From Geodermatophilus sp. TF02-6 (lineage in GTDB: Bacteria > Actinomycetota > Actinomycetes > Mycobacteriales > Geodermatophilaceae): DNA of 64,000 nt. Below the pieces are notes generated by a model that was not told the DNA's origin, searched no databases, and saw nothing but the letters and a program-made list of their open reading frames with translations. Below, in pieces: positions 35,479 to 44,566 of this stretch (its first letter is position 1; the number at the start of each line of letters is the position of its first letter). The DNA is taken from the NCBI RefSeq assembly GCF_003319115.1, contig NZ_QOHF01000003.1, forward strand, positions 62,001-126,000, given 5' to 3'. Both the position numbers and the translations under genes were made by a program.

Positions 35479-35874
35479 TCAGCGCAGGACGCGGATGGCG
35501 CACCGAGGGCCGGGAGCGGCGGCCAACCGACCGTCCGCCGTGACCAACTCGCGGTTCAACCGCTCGGCCAGTGCCACGTAACAGGCGTCGTGGGCGCTGA
35601 CGTCGGCGCGCAACTCGAAGGCGCGCCGCACCAGTCGCAGCGTCGGGACACGCTCGAACCGCAGCTGCTGCAGGTGCCCGACGGCAGCCTCGAAGCGCTG
35701 GTCGCTCAGCGTGCGACCCAGCCAGCGCTTGCGCAGCACCGACACGGTCTCGACGTCGACCAGATCAGGTGCGGTGACCTGATCGACGGCGCGCAGCTCA
35801 CCGCGGGCGGCCTCCCCGGCCGCCTGGTCGTCGGCGAGGGCGTTGGCCACGATGGAGGCGTCGACGACGATCAC
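35479..35874 (-). CDS. vapC: PIN-domain ribonuclease toxin (VapC-like), no antitoxin seen
   Basis: A 131-residue PIN domain. Acidic residues are Asp near the N-terminus in VVDASIVANAL, Glu in DVETVSVLRKR, and Asp in SAHDACYVALAE with a further Asp in LVTADGRLA. GTG 35874 gives the usual VapC start (VIVVDAS). Such toxins cut RNA and are normally held by a VapB gene directly upstream; I find no convincing small DNA-binding protein at 35875-36092. The antitoxin may be lost, mutated or elsewhere. Confidence 0.82.
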   Translation of the reverse strand: MIVVDASIVANALADDQAAGEAARGELRAVDQVTAPDLVDVETVSVLRKRWLGRTLSDQRFEAAVGHLQQLRFERVPTLRLVRRAFELRADVSAHDACYVALAERLNRELVTADGRLAAAPGPRCAIRVLR

Positions 35875-36092
35875 CGCGCTGTCAAGATCGCGTGGCCGTT
35901 GCCGTGGCGGGTCCCGCATCGGGACGGACGGCCTGGCGGTCGGCAACGCGGTGTCGGAGGAAGCTTTCGTGGTGGCGCGTGGTGGCCTTGCGCCACCTTC
36001 GTGGTGCGCTCGGCGTTCGTCGAGCCGGACAGTGGGCTCACCGCGCCGCGCGCTCGATGGGTCTAGAGCGATGCTGGCGCCCCGACGCGCGG

Positions 36093-36608
36093 TCAGCAGT
36101 CGAACACCGACCAGCAGATGTCGTTTCGCAACCGCTGGTCGTCGAGTACGAGCTCGCGAATCGCCTCAGGGAGCTGGTCACGCTGCCACTGGCACTCGAG
36201 TCGCCCTGCGGCCTCGCCCTCGCCTTCCGGCGCGGCAGCACGTGCGGCTCTGATCGCATAGGCGGCCGCACCGAGCTCGTGCGCGGCGACATGGGCGACG
36301 GCCCCGGCCTGGCCAGCAGCGTATGCGGCATGCCGTGCTGCCCCACGCAGGTTGCGGGCCGCGCCCATGGCATGGCCGCCCGCTGCGCGAGCCTGGGTCA
36401 TCTTGACCTCGCCACGTACCCAAGCGCGAGCATGCTCGATCGCCTGACGCGGTCGCGTGTCGTCAGGTTGAGCCGACTCGAAGAGCTCGAGGACGTGCTC
36501 CGCGCACGATGCCGCCCAGAGAGCGAGGAGATGGTGGTCCGAACCGGTGAGGGTCCCCCCGCGGCGGATCGTCACCAAACGAGGGTCCCGGACCTTCGGG
36601 AGGATCAT
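36093..36608 (-). CDS. Putative immunity protein (Imm5-like)
   Basis: A 171-residue soluble helical protein. The pattern GGTLTGSDHHLLALWAASCAEHVL, then PRQAIEHARAWVRGEVKM and alanine/histidine-rich helices with AAHELGAAAYAIRA, matches what is often annotated as a putative immunity protein (Imm5) of polymorphic toxin systems. ATG 36608 follows AGGAG by 8 nt. No toxin gene is adjacent, so its role here is open. The C-terminal DQRLRNDICWSVFDC segment looks family-typical. Confidence 0.7.
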   Translation of the reverse strand: MILPKVRDPRLVTIRRGGTLTGSDHHLLALWAASCAEHVLELFESAQPDDTRPRQAIEHARAWVRGEVKMTQARAAGGHAMGAARNLRGAARHAAYAAGQAGAVAHVAAHELGAAAYAIRAARAAAPEGEGEAAGRLECQWQRDQLPEAIRELVLDDQRLRNDICWSVFDC

Positions 36609-36773
36609 GGTCGACACTCCTGTCACTTGCACCCCGCCACCCGAGGGCGGCGCACACGCCACCAGGCACGCCCCCGAGTGGAGCCTGCAGACCCAGCGGT
36701 CGATCCGTCGACGCGACGTGTTCGCGAGCTTCCGACGCTCGAAGCGTCCGGATCTGCCTGATGGGACGTCCGA

Positions 36774-37589
36774 TCAGTGGTGGTGGCCGTGCCGGCCGAG
36801 GGTCTCCACGGGGGTCGCGCCGGGGCGGGTCCACTGCGGCACGGGTCGGCTGGTCGGGCCCCAGGTGGCGACGCCGTCGGCGTCCGAGCGCCAGTACCAG
36901 CAGGCCTGGCGGGCGTCGGACGGGTGCCCCTCGCGGACATCGCCGATCACGGGCCAGCCCTCGGGGTTGTCCTCCCATGCCTCGCCGCGGCCGGAGGGCG
37001 TCATGTCGAGCAGGCCCAAGGACCCGTTGACCGGCTCGTTGCCACGGCCCGTCGTGGAGTAGGTGAGGAACACGCGGTCGCCGTCACGCAGGAAGCAGGT
37101 GATGGAACCCATGCTGCCGCCGACCGGCGCGTCCACGTCGCGCACCGAGTACCAGGGCTGGGTGTAACCCGTGAACTCGACGTAGGAGGCCACCTCGTCC
37201 CAACGGCCCGTGGTCAGGACGGCGAACGAGACGCCGCGGGCGTTGAGGTAGACCGCGTCCTTCACGTGCCAGGCCGAGGTGGTGCAGCCCTCGCACTGCC
37301 CCTGGTGTGGCGCGCCGTCGTACCACATGTGCTTGTAGACCACGAGCTCGTCGCGGCCCTGGAACAAGTCCAGGAACGGGACCGGGCCGTCGGGTCCGAC
37401 GACCTCGACCGTCCCGTCGAGCTCCACCATCGGCAGCCGGCGGCGGGTCGCGGCGAGGGCGTCGCCCTCGCGGGTGTGGGCCTTCTCGCGGACCAGGAGC
37501 TCGTCACGGGCGGTCTGCCAGGTGGCCAGGTCGACGACGGCCGGGCGGCCGGGCAGCGCGGTGGTCGGGTCGTCCGGCGTGGTCGTCAT
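36774..37589 (-). CDS. DUF899 family thioredoxin-like protein
   Basis: A 271-residue protein of the DUF899 group: TARDELLVREKAHTREGDALAATRRRLPMV, FLDLFQGRDELVVYKHMWY, a QCEGCTTSAWHV motif with two cysteines, and SVRDVDAPVGGSMGSITCFLR. A thioredoxin-like fold is expected, but no function is established. ATG 37589 follows GGAGGACACC. It looks like chromosomal cargo next to the integrase. Confidence 0.88.
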   Translation of the reverse strand: MTTTPDDPTTALPGRPAVVDLATWQTARDELLVREKAHTREGDALAATRRRLPMVELDGTVEVVGPDGPVPFLDLFQGRDELVVYKHMWYDGAPHQGQCEGCTTSAWHVKDAVYLNARGVSFAVLTTGRWDEVASYVEFTGYTQPWYSVRDVDAPVGGSMGSITCFLRDGDRVFLTYSTTGRGNEPVNGSLGLLDMTPSGRGEAWEDNPEGWPVIGDVREGHPSDARQACWYWRSDADGVATWGPTSRPVPQWTRPGATPVETLGRHGHHH

Positions 37590-37909
37590 GGTGTCCTCCG
37601 TGGTGTCTCGTGTCGGGCAGCGTCGAACGACGTCCTACGACGGTCACCAGGACAGACTCGCGACCCGGCCGGACCTCATCGCGGCAGGGGGCACCCTCGC
37701 CCGAGCCTGCACGGACCACGTCGGGCTGACGAGTTCACGGACGCGTTCCGAGACGCTTCTGGCGCGCTGGACGCGTGAGTGGCGGCTTGGCGCACACACC
37801 AGCCCTCTGCAGGTTCATGGCGGTCGGCGATGGTGCGCCCCCGGCCGCAATGCGTGGCCGGGAGGTACAGCGGAACCGCAAGGCCAGCGGTACGGGCTCT
37901 TCCCGCCTG
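37590..37909. other. 320 bp between DUF899 gene and integrase remnant
   Basis: No supported gene, repeat or tRNA seen. An excisionase gene would often sit here but none is recognisable. Confidence 0.5.
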
Positions 37910-39003
37910 ATGGCCGGCAGCATCACCGTGGACGTGCTCAGCGACGGCAGCAAGCGCTACCGGTCGCGGTACCGCGATGCCGGGGGCCGACAGCACGAGA
38001 AGCGGTTCACGCGCAGGGTCGAGGCCCAGCGCTGGCTCGACGAGCAGACCTCGGCGATCGTCACGCAGACCTGGACGGCGCCGGAGCCGGGCCGGGTGAC
38101 GGTCGAGGCCTGGACGGCACAGTGGCTGGCCGCGTAGACGCGCCTCAAGCCCAGCACGCTCCCGCTACCGGTCGCTGCTGCGGCCCCAGATCGCGCCGCT
38201 GGGGCCAGCACCGCCTGGCCGATGTCACCCACGCAGAGGTCGCCGCCTGGATGGCCCAGCTCGTCGCCGGCGGCCTCGCACCCGCCACGGTGCGCCAAGC
38301 GCACCGCGTGCTCGCGCTCATCCTCACCCTCGCCGTCCGCGACGGGCGCATCCCGCACAACCCGGCGACCGGCGTCCCGCTGCCGAGGGCCCGTCGCGCA
38401 GAGCCCCGCTTCCTCGCCCGCGAGGAGGTGGAGCGGTTGGCGGACGCAGCGGGGGAGTACGGCGACGTCGTCCGGCTGCTGGCCCACACCGGGCTCCGGT
38501 TCGGGGAGATGGCCGCCCTGCGGGTCCGCCGGGTCGACTTCCTGCGCAAGCGGCTCACCGTCGCCGAGAGCGCCACCGAGGTCGGCGGCACCGTCGAGTA
38601 CGGCGCGCCGAAGACGCACCAGCAGCGCACCGTGCCGATCCCCGGCGTGCTCGTCGAGCCGCTCTCGCGACGCTGCGAGGGCAAGGGCCCGGACGACCTG
38701 GTCCTGACCTCGCCGGGTGGTGCGGTGCTGCGCTCGGGCAACTTCCAGCGGCGGTTCTTCGACCCGGCGGCCAAGACGGCCGGGCTGGAGGACCTCAGCC
38801 CGCACGACCTCCGGCACACCGCCGCGAGTCTGCTGGTGGCCAGCGGGGCGAACGTCAAGGCGGTCCAGCGGATGCTCGGTCACGCGTCCGCGGCGATGAC
38901 CCTCGACGTCTACTCCGGGCTCTTCGACGACGACCTCGGCGCGCTCGCCGAACGCATGACCGCCGCCCACGAGGCGTCCGTCACCAGACGTCACGGTGCG
39001 TAG
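37910..39003 (+). pseudogene. int: Phage-type tyrosine integrase, frameshifted
   Basis: The N-terminal part (ATG 37910: SITVDVLSDGSKRYRSRYRD, arm-binding type) runs in frame 2 to a TAG at 38135. The catalytic part continues in frame 1 from about 38200 to 39003. Between them, one stop and at least two shifts are needed to restore RYRSLLRPQI and then RWGQHRLADV. The catalytic residues survive: Arg in HTGLRFGEM, HDLRHT, GHASAAMT and Tyr in LDVYSGL. It cannot make one full protein as read. It ends inside a direct repeat that abuts a tRNA fragment, the usual place for a tRNA-targeting integrase. Confidence 0.88.
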
Positions 39004-39112
39004 TGTGGGCACGGGCCCATCGCCAAGATCGACGATCGAGCTCCGGGTCGCTGACCTGCACGTGTACCGGTGGGGCGGGTGGGGCTCGAACCCACGACCC
39101 AGGGATTATGAG
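38973..39112. repeat. Left attachment-type direct repeat (140 bp)
   Basis: Nearly identical to 44384-44534. It includes the last 10 codons of the integrase, a TGTGGGCA site and the 3' 42 bases of the tRNA. It differs from the right copy by an 11 bp deletion (one TGTGGGCA unit) and a few substitutions. Confidence 0.9.
39071..39112 (-). pseudogene. Truncated 3' part of tRNA(CAU)
   Basis: Matches the acceptor 3' strand, T arm and part of the anticodon arm of the intact tRNA at 44493-44566, then sequence identity stops. It cannot fold as a tRNA; it is an attachment-site remnant. Confidence 0.88.
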
Positions 39113-39761
39113 GGATCTCAGGGCCCTCCGCTGACCTGCATGATCATCGGTGATTTGCCCTCTGGGCTGCGGTTTCCCCGTTGGCGGTCGATGGCTGGCG
39201 ACGGCCCGAAACGGTCCTTTTGTGGGCATCGTGTGGGCACGGTGTGGGCACGGTCTATACGCATACAGGGCAGAGGTACGCAGTCCGTGAAGCACGGCGG
39301 GAGCTGTCGTGGTCGGTCGTGACCCACGGGAGAGCCCACGTCGGACGTCCCCGAGGACGAAGCCCACGAGGACCCATCGCTCCGTCCGAGCCGTCCTGGG
39401 CGGCGAGGAGGCCGCTCCCCGGCCGGCCGAGGGTGCCGGCTGCGCCGGGCCGCCGGAAGGGCGCTGCGCGTCCCTGCGGGATAGGTCTGCGGCCCACCCT
39501 TCCCCCGACCCGGCGCAGCCGGAAGAGGCTGGTTGTGGGGAGCGGGCAGAGGTCTGGGAAGACGCCGCGCCGGAACGCCGACAGGGTGGCCACCCGCCCC
39601 TGCATCTCCGCCCACGTGGGTCGCCGTTGCGGGTCAGGCGCTACAGGTCGGCGAAGGCGGCGTCGATGAGGCGGACGGGGGGGCGCTGGGCGTCAGGGCG
39701 CCGCCCCGACCTGCGGGGCGGTGTTGGGTCCGGCTCACCGGGTGTCGTCGCGAGCGGCTGG
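39113..39761. other. 649 bp with integrase arm-type sites, otherwise unassigned
   Basis: Apart from three TGTGGGCA repeats (39221-39251) I support no gene. Open frames on both strands have Arg/Pro-rich translations typical of noncoding high-GC DNA. Confidence 0.5.
39221..39251 (+). promoter_or_regulatory. Three TGTGGGCA direct repeats spaced 11 bp, putative integrase arm sites
   Basis: TGTGGGCA starts at 39221, 39232 and 39243. Further copies lie at 39004, 44415 and 44426, the last two also 11 bp apart. One helical turn spacing on either side of the tRNA core matches arm-type integrase binding sites. Confidence 0.6.
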
Positions 39762-39960
39762 TCACCCGCGTCCGGCGGCGAGGCCGGCGTCCAGCTCGGA
39801 ACGGTCGAAGCCCAAGGCGGTGATCGCCCCGTCGAGGTCGGTGCGGTTCCCGGTGTCGGTGGCTGCCCGGGACAGGATGAGCGCGGTCTCGCGAAGGTCA
39901 GACTCCAGGCGGTCGAGAGTCGGTGTAGATCGCAACCCTGTCTCCAGCGTCGTTCACAAC
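39762..39960 (-). pseudogene. Possible frameshifted small gene after the antitoxin
   Basis: Two minus-strand frames give protein-like sequence that would join by one shift: HVVNDAGDRVAIYTD (near 39950) and LDRLESDLRETALILSRA continuing to a stop at 39762. The codon pattern looks genuine. I do not recognise a family. Confidence 0.35.
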
Positions 39961-39985
39961 GTGACCCTTGGGGACGAGACGGTGG

Positions 39986-40270
39986 TCAGCCTGCCTGCAC
40001 GTACGCTCCGATGGCACGGCGGATGGCCTCCGAGACGCTGATGCGTTCCTCGGCAGCGCGCAACAGCAGGGCGCGCTTGAGCTCCGGGTCGAGGCGAACG
40101 GACTCGACCGAGGCCGCTGACGAACCGAGCGGCGGGCGTCCGCCGCGACGACGCTGGATCGCCTCGACGTCGTAACCCTGTTCGGCCTCGTCTGCCATCG
40201 CCTCGACCGCCTCATCGGTGATGGCACTGCCGTCCCCTCGAGTTCCATGAACCCCCGACATGGTCACCAT
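39986..40270 (-). CDS. Ribbon-helix-helix antitoxin-like protein
   Basis: A 94-residue protein with a C-terminal RHH/CopG-like segment (about residues 55-92): SVRLDPELKRALLLRAAEERISVSEAIRRAIGAYV. The N-terminal half is acidic. ATG 40270, or ATG 40261. It overlaps the upstream toxin-like gene, so they are coupled, with toxin first and antitoxin second. Confidence 0.75.
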   Translation of the reverse strand: MVTMSGVHGTRGDGSAITDEAVEAMADEAEQGYDVEAIQRRRGGRPPLGSSAASVESVRLDPELKRALLLRAAEERISVSEAIRRAIGAYVQAG

Positions 40271-40506
40271 CCCTTCGGTAGCAGGCTCCGGTACTTCGGT
40301 CTCATGCCCATCGCGTGAATGACTGCCGGACCCTGCGGCCGGTCCAGTACAACCAGCTCCAAGAGGTTCCCCGCACGGTCAGGCCCCAGGACCAGATAGC
40401 GCAGCGGGTCCTCGCCGACCTCATCGACGGCGAGGGCGCCACGAAGGGCGTGGTGGATGTCCTCGTCGGCGACCCCATGGCGGAACGCCGAGCGGAGGAT
40501 CTCCAC
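40264..40506 (-). CDS. Small toxin-like partner of the RHH antitoxin
   Basis: An 80-residue protein: SAFRHGVADEDIHHALRGA, LVLGPDRAGNLLELVVLDR, VIHAMGMRPKYRSLLP. This looks like the small BrnT/DUF4258-like toxins paired with RHH antitoxins in actinobacteria. Its stop overlaps the antitoxin start. Activity is inferred from the pairing only. Confidence 0.65.
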   Translation of the reverse strand: MEILRSAFRHGVADEDIHHALRGALAVDEVGEDPLRYLVLGPDRAGNLLELVVLDRPQGPAVIHAMGMRPKYRSLLPKGW

Positions 40507-40603
40507 CCACCAAACGTACTACGAAACTGTGCCGGTGGGGGCTCCCCTAACGGTCACGAGATCCTTGGGTGGCCCGAGCCCGCGCCGATCCGAGGTCGGG
40601 TAT

Positions 40604-41167
40604 TCACCGCCTGGTCTCGTACCTGGTCAGGAGCACGCCGTCGGGAAACGTCCGGGTCTCCACCAGGTTCAGGTTCACCCAGTTGTCCAGGGCCGTGAAG
40701 AACGGCGTGCCGCCGCCCACCAGGACCGGGTGGGTGACGATCGCGTACTCGTCGATCAGCCCGGCCCGCATGGCCGCCGCGGCGAGGGTGGCGCCGCCGA
40801 CGTCCATGGGACCGCCATCCTCAGTCTTGAGCCGGGTGATCTCGGTGACAGCGTCGCCGGTGACCAGGCGGGTGTTCCAGTCGAGCGCGCTGGTCGTCGA
40901 GGAGAACACCACCTTCGGCATGTCCCGCCAGCGGCGGGCGAACTCGATCTGCGCCGGTGTGGCGCCAGGCTGCTGGTCGGCGGTCGGCCAGTGGGAGCTC
41001 ATCGTCTCCCACAGTTTGCGCCCGTACAGCGCCAGGCCCGTCGCTCCCACCCGGTCGGACCACCACTGGAACAGCTCGTCGCTCGGCACGCTCCAGCCGA
41101 GGTCGTCGCCGGGCGCGGCGATGTAGCCGTCCAGGCTCAGGTTCATGCCAAAGGTCAGTTTCCGCAT
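40604..41167 (-). CDS. Dihydrofolate reductase family (RibD C-terminal-like) protein
   Basis: A 187-residue protein of the RibD_C/DHFR-like group: KLTFGMNLSLDGYIAAPGDDLGW start, LALYGRKLWETMSSHW, PKVVFSSTTSALDWNTRLV, DVGGATLAAAAMRAGLIDEYAIVTHPVLVGGGTPFF. It is common as accessory cargo in actinobacteria and does not replace folate-pathway DHFR. ATG 41167 after a weak ribosome site. Substrate unknown. Confidence 0.87.
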   Translation of the reverse strand: MRKLTFGMNLSLDGYIAAPGDDLGWSVPSDELFQWWSDRVGATGLALYGRKLWETMSSHWPTADQQPGATPAQIEFARRWRDMPKVVFSSTTSALDWNTRLVTGDAVTEITRLKTEDGGPMDVGGATLAAAAMRAGLIDEYAIVTHPVLVGGGTPFFTALDNWVNLNLVETRTFPDGVLLTRYETRR

Positions 41168-41780
41168 GGCGTAGCCTCCCGTGAGTCGGTATTCGGCGTA
41201 CAGACCAACACGGCGCGGAAAATTGATCGGTCTGACCACACCGAGGGCCGGTTGACCACCGCGCCAAGCGGATGCTCCGTACGGAAGGGAACGACGACCG
41301 GCACAGCGCCCCGTAGGACGACCGGTAAGCGAACCCCAACCGGGAACACCGCAGGACAGAGCGGGTGCCCCTCGCCCGATATCCCGTAAGACCCGCCCGG
41401 TGAACCTTCCCGCACCGGGAGGACAACCGGGACACCCTGCCGCCCGGTCGCAGCCTCGTCGTCCGACTGCCGCTCAGCATCCACGCCACCGGGTCGCAGG
41501 AGACCGGTGACGCGAGCCGGTACACCGCGGAGCTGATCGTCATCAGCACCTGCAGCCGGGAAGACGGCGACTGCTCTCAGTCGACAGTCGCCGTAAACGA
41601 CCAACACCATGGCGCCCGCGACGACTTCACGCCCGCCAATCCGGCCTTTCCCGAGCAAGCTCAGGTCTTCACCAAAGAACGGCACGCATGCTACCAATGG
41701 AGGTAGACCGGGCCCCGCTTCGCGGGGTGCATCGCCGTTTCTAGGGGTGACCTGTTGGTCATTGTTGGGTGGCATTTAAA
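41168..41780. other. 613 bp upstream of the relaxase, with a coding remnant and dyads
   Basis: Holds a protein-like fragment (41404-41706, listed separately) and three short hairpins before the relaxase start. Nothing else is supported. Confidence 0.5.
41404..41706 (+). pseudogene. Protein-like open stretch without a start
   Basis: About 100 codons between stops with balanced amino-acid use (LPPGRSLVVRLPLSIHATG, SRYTAELIVISTCSRED, ending ACYQWR) and lower GC at third positions. No ATG or GTG near the beginning. It may be the end of a lost gene, possibly secreted; no family recognised. Confidence 0.3.
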
Positions 41781-41785
41781 ATGCG
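41712..41785 (+). promoter_or_regulatory. Cluster of dyads before the relaxase, candidate oriT
   Basis: Three hairpins in 74 bp: CCCCGC-TTC-GCGGGG (about 41713-41727), TGACC-TGTT-GGTCA (41748-41761) and GCATTT-A-AAATGC (41773-41785), the last AT-rich and spanning the relaxase start. MobF relaxases often have oriT directly upstream. No nic site can be named. Confidence 0.4.
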
Positions 41786-44384
41786 CGGTGGAATGAAGGT
41801 GTACGCCGGGGCGCCAGCGGCTGCCCGGGCGTACCTGGGGGCCGACCGCAGCCGGGCCGATGACTACTACCTGGCCGAGGGCACCGGCCTGGCCCGCCGC
41901 TTCGTGGCCCGCGACGGGCGGGTGCAGGAGCTCGCGGCGCTCGCGGGGGAGACCTACGAGACGTGGACGGTCGGCCACGATCCGGACACCGGCTCCCCAC
42001 GAGGGCGGCTGCGCACCGAGGAGCGCGCGGTGGGGTTCGTCGAGGTGGTGGTCAACGGTCCGAAGTCCTGGTCGTTGGCCGCCGCCCTGCACCCGGACAT
42101 CGCCGTCGCCTACGACGAAGCCCAGGACCGCGCCGCCACCCAGATCATCGGCTGGCTGTCCGGGCACGCCACCACCCGGGTCGGTCCGCGCGGCGGGCAG
42201 GTGCAGGTGCCGCTCGAGGGGCTGGAGGCGGTGACGGTGCGGCACTACACCTCCCGCGCCGGAGATCCGCACCGGCACCTGCACCTGCACCTGCAGATCA
42301 ACGCGAGGGTGTTCGCCGCCGGGCGGTGGCGGGGGCTGCACACCGTCGGCATGCGGGACTTCCTGGCCGCGATCAACGGGATCGGGCATGCCGCGGTCGC
42401 CTGCGACCCGCACTTCCGAGCCGCACTCGCCGGCCACGGCTACACGCTCCATGCGACTGGAGAGATGCGGGAGCTTGCCGCCTACGTTGGTCCGTTCAAC
42501 GCCCGCGCGGCGCAGATCGGCCGGAATCTGGACCGCTACGAACGCGACTGGATCGCCGCGCACCCCGGCGAGCAGCCCGGCCCGGCACTGCGGCGGCCCT
42601 GGGACGCCCGCGCGTGGGCCGAGGCCCGCCCCGACAAGGTCATCCCCCGCCCCAGGGCCGCCTTGACCGCGCGGTGGCGGGCCGAGCTGACGGCGCTGGG
42701 CTACCGCGACTCGGCACGCCCGGTGGCGCTGGCGCCCACCCCGGTCGGCGCGCTCGACCGCGATGACGTAGTGGAGCGGATGCTGACCCGGCTGGCCGCC
42801 GGCCGGTCGGCGTGGAACGCCGCCGACGTCCGCGGTGAGGCGGAACGGTTCATCGCCACCGAAGGCGTCGTCGCAGATCCCGCGGTGCGCATCGAGCTGG
42901 CCGAGGACCTCACCACCCGCGCGATGGCCCGCTGCGTCCCACTGCTGGAACGCCATGGGGCGTCCGAGCACGTCCGGGCCTGGACCTCGCCGGCGGTACT
43001 GGAGGTCGAGGCCGACCTGACAGCGCGGCTGGCCGCGCGCGGCGCCCACCATGGGCGCGACACCGACTTGCGCCCTGACCCGAGTGCCGAACGGGGTCAG
43101 CTGGATGCCGGGCAGGCCGCCGCCGCGGCCGCGCTCGCCGGAAGCCGGCCGCTGGTCGTGGTGGAGGGCGCGGCTGGCGTCGGCAAGACCACCACCCTGG
43201 CCGCCACCCGACAGTTGCTCGAGAGGGACGGGCGCCGGCTGGTGGTCGTCACCCCGACGCTGAAGGGGGCCAAGGTCACCGCGGTCGAGGTCGGCGCCGC
43301 CGCCGGGTCGGCGGCCTGGCTGGCCCACCAGTACGGCTGGCGGTGGAGCGATGAGGGCGCCTGGACTCGGCTGGCCGCCAGCCGGGCCGACCCGGTCACC
43401 GGCACCACCTACGCCGGTCCCGACGAACGCGCGTGTCTGCGGGCGGGCGACCTGCTCGTGGTCGACGAGGCCGGGATGCTCGACCAGGACACCGCCCGCG
43501 CGCTGCTGACCGTCGCCGACGAGTGCGCGGTGCGGGTGGCGCTGCTCGGGGACCGGCACCAGCTGTCCGCGGTCGGCCGCGGCGGCGTGCTGGACCTCGC
43601 CGTGCGCCACGTCGACCCGACCGCGCACCTGACGCTGCAGGCTGTCCATCGCTTCACCAGCACGGACGGCGCGGGCCTCACCGTCCCCGATGGCGAGTAC
43701 GCCGACCTCACCCTGGCCATGCGCACCGGTGAGGACCCGGGCGCGGTGTTCGACGCACTGGCCGCCCGCGGCCGGATCCGCCTGCACGCCGACCCGCGGA
43801 GCTGCAGGCGGCACTGGCCGCGATCACCGCCGGGCACCACCGCAAGGGCGAACGCGTGGCCGTGGTGGTCGACACCCGCGAGCAGGCCGCCGAGCTGAGC
43901 ACCGCGATCCGGCAGCGGCTGGTCGCCGACGGCCGCGTCGACGACCTCCGGGCCGCGGTCACCGGGTCAGGGCAGCGGATCGGCGCCGAGAACCGGATCG
44001 TCACCCGCCGCAACGACCGCGCCTTCGGGGTGGCTAACCGCGACACCTGGACCGTCGTCGCCGTCGGCCCCCACGGGGAGCTGACCGTCGTCCCGGGCGA
44101 TGTCACCCCGGACGACGCCGTTCCTCCGGGTGCCGCCTCGTCGAGGGCGGGGGAGCGGGTGCTGCTCGCCGGCTACGTCACCTGCCATGTCGAGCTGGCC
44201 TACGCCAGCACCGCGCACGGGGCGCAGGGTGACACCGTCACCACCGCGCACGTGGTGATCGGCGAGCACACCGGCGCGGCGTCGGCCTACGTCGGGATGA
44301 CCCGCGGGCGCACCGCCAACACCGCCAACACCGCCCACCTGGTCGCCACCGACCCAGCCGCCGCACGCGAGCAGTGGATCGCCG
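41781..44384 (+). pseudogene. MobF (TrwC/TraA-like) relaxase-helicase, frameshifted and 3'-truncated
   Basis: N-terminal relaxase domain (about residues 1-300): DDYYLAEGTGLARRFV, the metal-binding histidine cluster RHLHLHLQIN, and NGPKSWSLAAAL. The helicase domain has Walker A EGAAGVGKTTT and Walker B LLVVDEAGMLD. One base is missing near 43796 (HADP then RSCRRHW; the other frame gives ELQAALAAITAG), moving the rest (AVVVDTREQAAELS to YVGMTRGRT) into frame 2. The frame then runs at 44384 into the 3' tail of an integrase and the attachment repeat, so the normal C-terminus is gone. It nicks and unwinds DNA for conjugation in intact relatives; this copy is probably dead. Start ATG 41781 or 41793. 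Confidence 0.88.
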
Positions 44385-44534
44385 GCGTCCGTCACCAGAC
44401 GTCACGGTGCGTAGTGTGGGCACCGTGTGGGCGCGGGCCCATCGCCAAGATCGACGATCGAGTTCCGGGCCGCTGACCTGCACGTGTACCGGTGGGGCGG
44501 GTGGGGCTCGAACCCACGACCCAGGGATTATGAG
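44384..44534. repeat. Right attachment-type direct repeat (151 bp)
   Basis: Copy of 38973-39112. It begins with the last 10 integrase codons although no integrase precedes it, has two TGTGGGCA-type units 11 bp apart, and runs into the intact tRNA. Confidence 0.9.
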
Positions 44535-44566
44535 TCCCGTGCTCTGACCGGCTGAGCTACCGCCCC
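44493..44566 (-). tRNA. tRNA with CAU anticodon (probably elongator tRNA-Met)
   Basis: A full cloverleaf can be drawn on the minus strand: acceptor GGGGCGG with CCGCCCC, D arm GCTC-loop-GAGC, anticodon loop CTCATAA, T arm GTGGG-TTCGAGC-CCCAC, discriminator A, no encoded CCA. An initiator tRNA is unlikely since position 1-72 pairs. tRNA-Ile2 (CAU read as LAU) cannot be excluded. Its 3' part is duplicated at 39071-39112. Confidence 0.92.

Noticed and set aside
39071-39112. Second functional tRNA gene
   Set aside because: Identity to the tRNA stops within the anticodon arm; the 5' half is missing, so it is an attachment remnant.
39255-39605. Frames in the 39.1-39.8 kb interval as hypothetical genes
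   Set aside because: Competing frames on both strands have Arg/Pro/Gly-rich composition without ribosome sites or motifs.
41155-41775. Minus-strand 206-codon frame upstream of the relaxase
   Set aside because: No recognisable family. It overlaps the better-looking plus-strand fragment and the start of the DHFR-like gene, and has no ribosome site.
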